From Hyphomicrobiales bacterium (GTDB lineage Bacteria; Pseudomonadota; Alphaproteobacteria; Rhizobiales; Rhizobiaceae), in NCBI GenBank assembly GCA_900470285.1, contig UCAG01000005.1, positions 62,001-126,000 of the forward strand: a DNA stretch of 64,000 nucleotides, in the 5' to 3' direction. A program made the position numbers and the translations under genes. Shown in pieces: positions 60,690 to 64,000 of the stretch (positions are counted from its first letter, which is position 1; each line of letters starts with the position of its first letter). The notes beneath the pieces were generated by a model, which did not search any database, was not told where the DNA came from, and saw nothing but the letters and a program-made list of their open reading frames with translations.

Positions 60690-61946
60690 TCAGATGATGA
60701 AATCAGCCAGAACCTGATTATCGGTAATATCCTGATAGGCCCAGCCCGCTTCCTTAAACTTCTTATCAAGAATAGCGAAGTTCTTCGCGTCTTTCGTTTC
60801 GATGCCGATCAGCACAGAACCGAAATTTCGTGCCGATTTCTTCAGATATTCGAAACGTGCAATATCATCTTCCGGCCCGAGCAAATCGAGGAACATGCGC
60901 AATGCCCCCGGACGCTGCGGGAAGCGGAAAATGAAATATTTCTTCAGCCCTTCATAGCGCAGAGCGCGTTCTTTTACGTCCGGCAGACGTTCAAAGTCGA
61001 AATTACCGCCGGAAACCACCAGAACAATGGTTTTGCCTTTGAGTTCGCTTTTCTTGAAATCTTTCAGCGCATCAATTGCCAAGGCACCGGCTGGCTCCAG
61101 TACAACCCCCTCAACATTGAGCATTTCCGTCATCGTGCCGCAAAGACGGTTCTCAGGCACATTGATAACGGATGATGCCGGATAGGTTTTGAGAATTTTG
61201 AAATTCTCTGCGCCCAGCTCACCAACAGCCGCACCATCGACAAAATTATCAACGGTCTGCAGTTTGATGCGTTTACCTGCTTCAAGACTGAGTTTGAGGC
61301 TCGGTGCGCCTTGCGGCTCGACAAAGCGAAACTCTGTCGGCCAGCCCAGTGCTTTTACATAGAGCGTTACACCGGCAGAAAGACCGCCGCCGCCAACCGG
61401 TAACATCATCAGATCAGGGATCTTACCTTCCGGCAATTGCTCGGAAATTTCCTGCGCAACTGATGCCTGACCGGTGATGATGCCCATATGATCGAATGGC
61501 GGCACCATTAACCCGCCTTCAGCCTTGGCATAGTCCTGCGAGGCAGCATAGCATTGATCAAAAATATCGCCGACAAGACGAATTTCGATAAACTCGGCAC
61601 CGAAAGCGCGGGTCTTATCGATTTTCTGCTGCGGTGTTGTCACCGGCATGAAGACCACGCCCTTGCGGCCAAAATGGCGGCAGACATAGGCGAAACCCTG
61701 CGCATGATTGCCCGCAGATGCGCAGACAAAAACCGCATTCGGATCGGCTTTTTTAATCGCGGCAGAAATAAAGTTAAATGCACCACGGATTTTATAGGAG
61801 CGTACCGGCGTCAGGTCTTCGCGTTTCAGCCAGATATCCGCACCATATTTGCGCGACAAATAATCATTGCGCAGCAAAGGTGTTTCGCCGAACAGGCCGC
61901 GCATTTGCTGTGTAGCCTGTTTTACCGATTGTATAAAATCACTCAT
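60690..61946 (-). CDS. ilvA: Threonine ammonia-lyase, biosynthetic (IlvA)
   Basis: Deaminates threonine to 2-oxobutanoate, the first step to isoleucine. 418 residues. The PLP lysine lies in VRSYKIRGAFNF, the binding loop in CASAGNHAQGFA and the glycine cradle in PVGGGGLSAGV. The C-terminal region from about residue 335 (YFIFRFPQRPGALRMFLDLL) is a single ACT-like regulatory domain, not the double one of E. coli IlvA (514 residues), so isoleucine regulation may differ. Its ATG overlaps the stop of the adenine deaminase gene as ATGA: translational coupling. Confidence 0.94.
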   Translation of the reverse strand: MSDFIQSVKQATQQMRGLFGETPLLRNDYLSRKYGADIWLKREDLTPVRSYKIRGAFNFISAAIKKADPNAVFVCASAGNHAQGFAYVCRHFGRKGVVFMPVTTPQQKIDKTRAFGAEFIEIRLVGDIFDQCYAASQDYAKAEGGLMVPPFDHMGIITGQASVAQEISEQLPEGKIPDLMMLPVGGGGLSAGVTLYVKALGWPTEFRFVEPQGAPSLKLSLEAGKRIKLQTVDNFVDGAAVGELGAENFKILKTYPASSVINVPENRLCGTMTEMLNVEGVVLEPAGALAIDALKDFKKSELKGKTIVLVVSGGNFDFERLPDVKERALRYEGLKKYFIFRFPQRPGALRMFLDLLGPEDDIARFEYLKKSARNFGSVLIGIETKDAKNFAILDKKFKEAGWAYQDITDNQVLADFII

Positions 61947-63790
61947 AGGAACAAATCAACTTTCTCGAAGCTACGCACATCCACCAAACCGATATCGGAA
62001 ATGCGCAGTTCCGGTATCACCACAAGAGCCAGCAGCGAATGCTGCATATAGGCATTATTCAGCGTGCAGCCCATCGCAGCCATAGCTTTCACCAGCTTGT
62101 CCGCTTTTGCTGCAACGATCTCGGCACGCTCGTCAGACATCAGTCCGGCAATCGGCATTTCCACACAGGCCAGTTCCCGGCCCTTGGAATAAAGCACCAC
62201 GCCGCCGCCGATCTCGCCCAGACGATTAACGGCTTTCGCCATATCTTCCTTATTGGTGCCGACAGCGATGATATGATGACTGTCATGGGCAACGGTCGAG
62301 GCCAGAGCGCAATCGAGCGTATAGCCGAAACCGGATACGAAAGCATTGGTGATCTGACCTGTACCGCGATGACGTTCCACCAGAGCAATCTGGCAAACAT
62401 CATTACGGCGATCCATCTGCACAATGCCGTCACTCACGGAAAGTTCAGCCTCCAAAGCACGGGTCGGCGCCTGATTTTCAATCACACCGATAACGCGCGC
62501 CGTTACATTCTTCGTTGGTTTTGGTGGTTTAATATCAAAATCTTGTGCCGAAAATTTACGACCAAGCTTTACCGTATTCTTCGCTTTTTCCGGATATTCA
62601 TAAGGTGCAATATCGGCGACCAGTTTACCCTGCTCGGCCAGCAACACACCGCGTCCGTAAACACGCTCAATTGTCAGTGCAGAGAGATCAGACACGATCA
62701 GGAAATCCGCACGGCGACCCGGTGTGATAGAGCCGATTTCACGCTCTAAGCGGAAATGCTGAGCCGTATTAATCGTCGCCATCTGGATCGCGGTGACAGG
62801 TTTCAGCCCTTGCGCAATCGCATGGCGCACAACACGATCCATATGGCCATCATGCACGAGCGTGCCAGAATGGCTGTCGTCAGTGCAGAGGATAAAATTA
62901 CGGGAATCCAGCCCCTGCTCGGTAATGGCTTTGACTTGTGTTGCCACATCGAACCATGCGGAACCGAGGCGCAGCATTGCGCGCATACCCTGACGCACGC
63001 GGGCAATGGCATCCTCAGCGCGTGTGCCTTCATGGTCGTCTTCGGGACCACCGGCAACATAGCCGTGGAAAGCGCGACCAAGATCAGGCGATGCATAATG
63101 CCCGCCAACCGTCTTACCGGCATTCATTGTGGCATCAATCACGCCGCGCATGGTCGGGTCATTATTGGCAACGCCCGGAAAATTCATCACTTCACCAAGA
63201 CCGATAATATTCGGCCAGCTCATAGCTTCCAGCACTTCTGCTGCGCCAATTTCCGCACCGCCATTTTCAAGTCCTGGTGCAGAAGGCACGCAGCTCGGCA
63301 TCTGCACATAGACATTGACCGGCATGGCCATTGCCTCGTCATGCATCAGCCGCACGCCCTCAAGACCTAGCACATTGGCGATTTCATGCGGATCAATAAA
63401 CATCGAGGTCGTGCCATGCGGAACAACCGCACGGGTAAACTCTGTGACTGTCACCATGCCGCTTTCGACATGCATATGCGCATCGCACAGACCCGGCACC
63501 AGATAGCGGCCTTCGGCATCCACAACCTTGGTTGTCGCACCGATGCAATGGGTTGCATCATGACCAACATAGGCAAAACGCCCTTCAACAATAGCGATAT
63601 CAATGCCAGCAACAATTTCGCCCGAATAAACGCTGACCAGACGACCATTACGCACCACCATATCAGCTGGCTTGCGCCCCATGGCAACATCAACCAGAAC
63701 AGGCGCAGATGCCGCCCATGATTTGATTTCAGTTTTTGACTTTTTAAGATCTGATGATGACAAGATAGCCTCCATGGCATGACCGGTCAT
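61943..63790 (-). CDS. ade: Adenine deaminase
   Basis: Converts adenine to hypoxanthine and ammonia, a purine-salvage step. About 615 residues, binuclear-metal amidohydrolase. The metal-binding start is YLVPGLCDAHMHVESGMVT. Family features are MFIDPHEIANVLG and the catalytic TDDSHSGTLVHDGHMDRVV, and the C-terminal Ade domain includes HDSHHIIAVGTN. The start at 63790 has GGAT eight bases before it; ATGs at 63775 and 63811 are alternatives. First gene of a coupled pair with ilvA. Confidence 0.93.
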   Translation of the reverse strand: MTGHAMEAILSSSDLKKSKTEIKSWAASAPVLVDVAMGRKPADMVVRNGRLVSVYSGEIVAGIDIAIVEGRFAYVGHDATHCIGATTKVVDAEGRYLVPGLCDAHMHVESGMVTVTEFTRAVVPHGTTSMFIDPHEIANVLGLEGVRLMHDEAMAMPVNVYVQMPSCVPSAPGLENGGAEIGAAEVLEAMSWPNIIGLGEVMNFPGVANNDPTMRGVIDATMNAGKTVGGHYASPDLGRAFHGYVAGGPEDDHEGTRAEDAIARVRQGMRAMLRLGSAWFDVATQVKAITEQGLDSRNFILCTDDSHSGTLVHDGHMDRVVRHAIAQGLKPVTAIQMATINTAQHFRLEREIGSITPGRRADFLIVSDLSALTIERVYGRGVLLAEQGKLVADIAPYEYPEKAKNTVKLGRKFSAQDFDIKPPKPTKNVTARVIGVIENQAPTRALEAELSVSDGIVQMDRRNDVCQIALVERHRGTGQITNAFVSGFGYTLDCALASTVAHDSHHIIAVGTNKEDMAKAVNRLGEIGGGVVLYSKGRELACVEMPIAGLMSDERAEIVAAKADKLVKAMAAMGCTLNNAYMQHSLLALVVIPELRISDIGLVDVRSFEKVDLFL

Positions 63791-63966
63791 AAATATATCC
63801 GGCGCAGGCAAAAATCAGTTTTGCCAAGTTTAGCCGGAAATTACCAGTTTGTTTTGATTGTTTAAGCAATTATCTCATCGGATTACACAGCTAAGCCGCA
63901 TCATTCAAACGGCGCAATAATTATTATAACACTGACTATATAATACTTTACAGCAAAAGCATTTTC

Positions 63967-64000
63967 ATGGCAGCTTCAGAAAAATTCAAATCGGGAGCGA
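63967..64000 (+). CDS. Possible start of a plus-strand gene cut by the window end
   Basis: An ATG at 63967 opens a frame reading MAASEKFKSGA to the last base. No strong ribosome site is visible, and 34 bases are too few to judge. It is the first candidate after the 176-base AT-rich stretch upstream of ade, where divergent promoters would be expected. Confidence 0.25.
   Translation, partial: MAASEKFKSGA

Noticed and set aside
1-64000. CRISPR arrays, prophage, insertion sequences or restriction/anti-phage islands
   Set aside because: No direct-repeat arrays, transposase, integrase, nuclease-helicase or methylase-restriction genes were seen; the only repeats are short palindromic intergenic elements.

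Overview
The window looks like a chromosomal segment of an alphaproteobacterium of the order Hyphomicrobiales (Rhizobiales), most like the Brucellaceae (Brucella/Ochrobactrum/Pseudochrobactrum) but with a base composition nearer 50% GC by eye than is usual for Brucella. The evidence is a TolC–PopZ(DUF2497)–ValS gene block, a MetG–TatD–metallo-hydrolase block next to HolB–Tmk–DacF–RlpA, a DUF982 protein, and RIME-like double-palindrome intergenic repeats. I see no phage, transposase, integrase, CRISPR array, rRNA or tRNA. It reads as core and lightly accessory chromosome. The species assignment is inference.

Layout. 1–5.5 kb: 3' part of galE, an SBF-like transporter, a CsbD-like stress protein, a TPR methyltransferase, a cupin, a D-Ala-D-Ala ligase and a GFA-type zinc protein. 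5.5–10.7 kb: a frameshifted DUF2283 remnant, a small protein divergent from a YafY/WYL regulator, a TetR–EamA pair, a DosC-like globin-coupled diguanylate cyclase and a DUF982 protein. 11.1–14.3 kb: a ProVWX-type quaternary-amine ABC transporter. 14.4–19.8 kb: a tiny membrane protein with a pentapeptide-repeat protein, then a minus-strand histidine kinase/response regulator/HbpS-like/ankyrin cluster, a GNAT enzyme and a second GFA protein. 19.8–26.2 kb: a dimethylglycine-dehydrogenase-like flavoprotein with etfB and etfA, divergent from a LysR regulator, then a 3-hydroxyisobutyrate-dehydrogenase-family enzyme. 26.3–34.6 kb: a FadL-like porin, valS, popZ, a TolC/BepC channel and a Pcm-like methyltransferase.

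34.9–46 kb is more accessory: a FloR-like exporter, a cytochrome c, a GST, a WYL-only protein, a SoxR regulator with an MFS–DoxX operon under a clear SoxR box, a Tat-exported amidohydrolase, a deacetylase-family protein and an acyltransferase. 46–54 kb is core: metallo-hydrolase, tatD, metG, holB, tmk, a D,D-carboxypeptidase homologue and rlpA. 54–64 kb: MAPEG, a membrane diguanylate cyclase, GNAT, alaX, cysK, a DEAD-box helicase, and ilvA coupled to ade.

Three functional themes stand out. Quaternary-amine uptake (ProVWX) and demethylation (dimethylglycine dehydrogenase plus its likely electron acceptor ETF) lie about 6 kb apart. Redox sensing is represented by SoxR with its efflux operon, by an HbpS-like haem-binding protein next to a two-component system, and by the globin-coupled cyclase. 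Envelope biogenesis and division are represented by Ddl, DacF, RlpA, PopZ and TolC. No wholly new system is proven. The best candidates for new biology are the kinase/regulator/HbpS-like/ankyrin cluster, the SoxR-controlled MFS–DoxX pair, the carboxypeptidase homologue lacking its KTG motif, and the long inverted repeat in front of the DosC-like gene.
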